Below, piece after piece: positions 15,195 through 15,540 of a DNA stretch of 15,540 bases. Positions within the stretch are counted from its first letter, which is position 1; the number at the start of each line of letters is the position of its first letter. Below the pieces are notes generated by a model. That model was not told where the DNA came from. It searched no databases and worked only from the letters and a program-made list of their open reading frames with translations. Location: NCBI GenBank assembly GCA_030526885.1, contig JAUNBV010000028.1, positions 1 through 15,540 on the forward strand, written 5' to 3'. The position numbers and the translations under genes are program-made. This stretch comes from Syntrophomonadaceae bacterium. GTDB taxonomy: Bacteria > Bacillota > Syntrophomonadia > Syntrophomonadales > Syntrophomonadaceae.

Positions 15195-15251
15195 CAAAAA
15201 TAGTAACGGCGGGGAATGACCGTCAAAAATGCCGGTGATAACCCCGCCGTT
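15195..15251 (-). terminator. Rho-independent terminator of the apgM-type gene
   Basis: Read on the minus strand, AACGGCGGGG (15242-15251) pairs perfectly with CCCCGCCGTT (15205-15214), and ACTATTTTTG follows. The 27-base loop can form a further short stem (ACCG/CGGT). It starts 14 bases after the stop codon of the phosphoglycerate mutase gene and isolates it from the MATE promoter. Confidence 0.85.
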
Positions 15252-15265
15252 TATCGGTTTCATCC

Positions 15266-15540
15266 CTAGTCGCGGATAAAGGCTTCGATCAGGGCGGGGC
15301 CGCTGTCGTAAAACAGGCCGGAGGCGGTGGCGGTGGCTTCGTTGTAGCAGGATGGGCCCGGGCAGGGGCGCTGTTTGTCCCACCACAGGAAGGGCACCGG
15401 TTCGCGGGTATGGGTCTTTAGCGCGATGGGGGTGGGATGGTCGGGCAGGATGAGCAGGCGGAATGCTGGGAAAGCCTCGGCTTCCCGCAGGATCAGCGCC
15501 AGGGCCATCATCAGCTCCAGCGCGCCGCTGCCCAGCACCA
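15266..15540 (-). CDS. apgM: 2,3-bisphosphoglycerate-independent phosphoglycerate mutase, ApgM type, C-terminal part
   Basis: Only the last 91 or so codons are in the window; the gene continues beyond the right edge. The product interconverts 3- and 2-phosphoglycerate in glycolysis and belongs to the alkaline phosphatase superfamily, archaeal-type branch. The diagnostic stretch is LPDHPTPIALKTHTREPVPF, in which the DH pair and the later histidine are metal ligands in this superfamily. FRLLILPDH is the expected strand before it. The tail, with SGLFYDSGPALIEAF, fits the usual C-terminal end of the family. The related phosphonoacetate-type and 'DHPTP' cofactor-independent mutases cannot be fully excluded on this fragment. 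A clear terminator follows. Confidence 0.85.
   Translation of the reverse strand, partial: VLGSGALELMMALALILREAEAFPAFRLLILPDHPTPIALKTHTREPVPFLWWDKQRPCPGPSCYNEATATASGLFYDSGPALIEAFIRD

Noticed and set aside
14927..15226. 99-residue open frame on the minus strand between the MATE and apgM genes
   Set aside because: It crosses both the sigma-A-type promoter and the apgM terminator stem, has no start signal, and its composition looks non-coding.

Overview
The window looks like a chromosomal piece of a Gram-positive bacterium, most likely a moderately GC-rich member of the Clostridia/Firmicutes. The evidence is a MurT-GatD pair for lipid II amidation, a likely T-box-type leader remnant before ileS, purine-rich ribosome binding sites throughout, a SpoIIE-type phosphatase with a STAS protein, and a sigma-A promoter with a near-consensus -35 and a consensus -10. 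I cannot name the genus from the sequence.

The left part (1-6629, plus strand) is housekeeping and envelope biosynthesis. It carries ileS, a small membrane protein of the DUF5665 type, a family-4 glycosyltransferase, and murT-gatD. The last three lie close together or overlap and probably form one envelope operon: glycolipid or wall glycosylation next to conversion of lipid II D-glutamate to D-isoglutamine. An 11-bp-arm inverted repeat (6668-6707) separates this block from the convergent block to its right.

The right part (6766-14895, minus strand) reads from right to left and starts from a good promoter at 14997-15026. The order is: MATE-family transporter with a C-terminal RsbW/SpoIIAB-like (HATPase-like) domain; a 270-bp heptanucleotide-repeat spacer; a 959-residue membrane protein with LytS-type 5TM, extracellular sensor, HAMP, SpoIIE-type PP2C phosphatase and HATPase domain; a 98-residue STAS anti-anti-sigma-like protein; a fused amino-acid ABC substrate-binding/permease protein; and its ATPase, which carries another RsbW-like C-terminal domain. 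No sigma factor gene is present. The two transporter-fused HATPase-like domains lack key ATP-binding residues, whereas the one on the phosphatase keeps them. My inference is a partner-switching circuit whose outputs are transporters rather than a sigma factor: the phosphatase/kinase sets the phosphorylation state of the STAS protein, which then binds the degenerate domains on an importer and an exporter.

The fused ABC protein appears to have its substrate-binding lobes in reversed order (lobe II, then lobe I, then the membrane domain). The spacer between the MATE and phosphatase genes is a degenerate 7-bp tandem array with three GC hairpins and two runs predicted to form G-quadruplexes on the transcribed RNA.

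The right edge holds the 3' end of an apgM-type phosphoglycerate mutase gene (minus strand), closed by a Rho-independent terminator.
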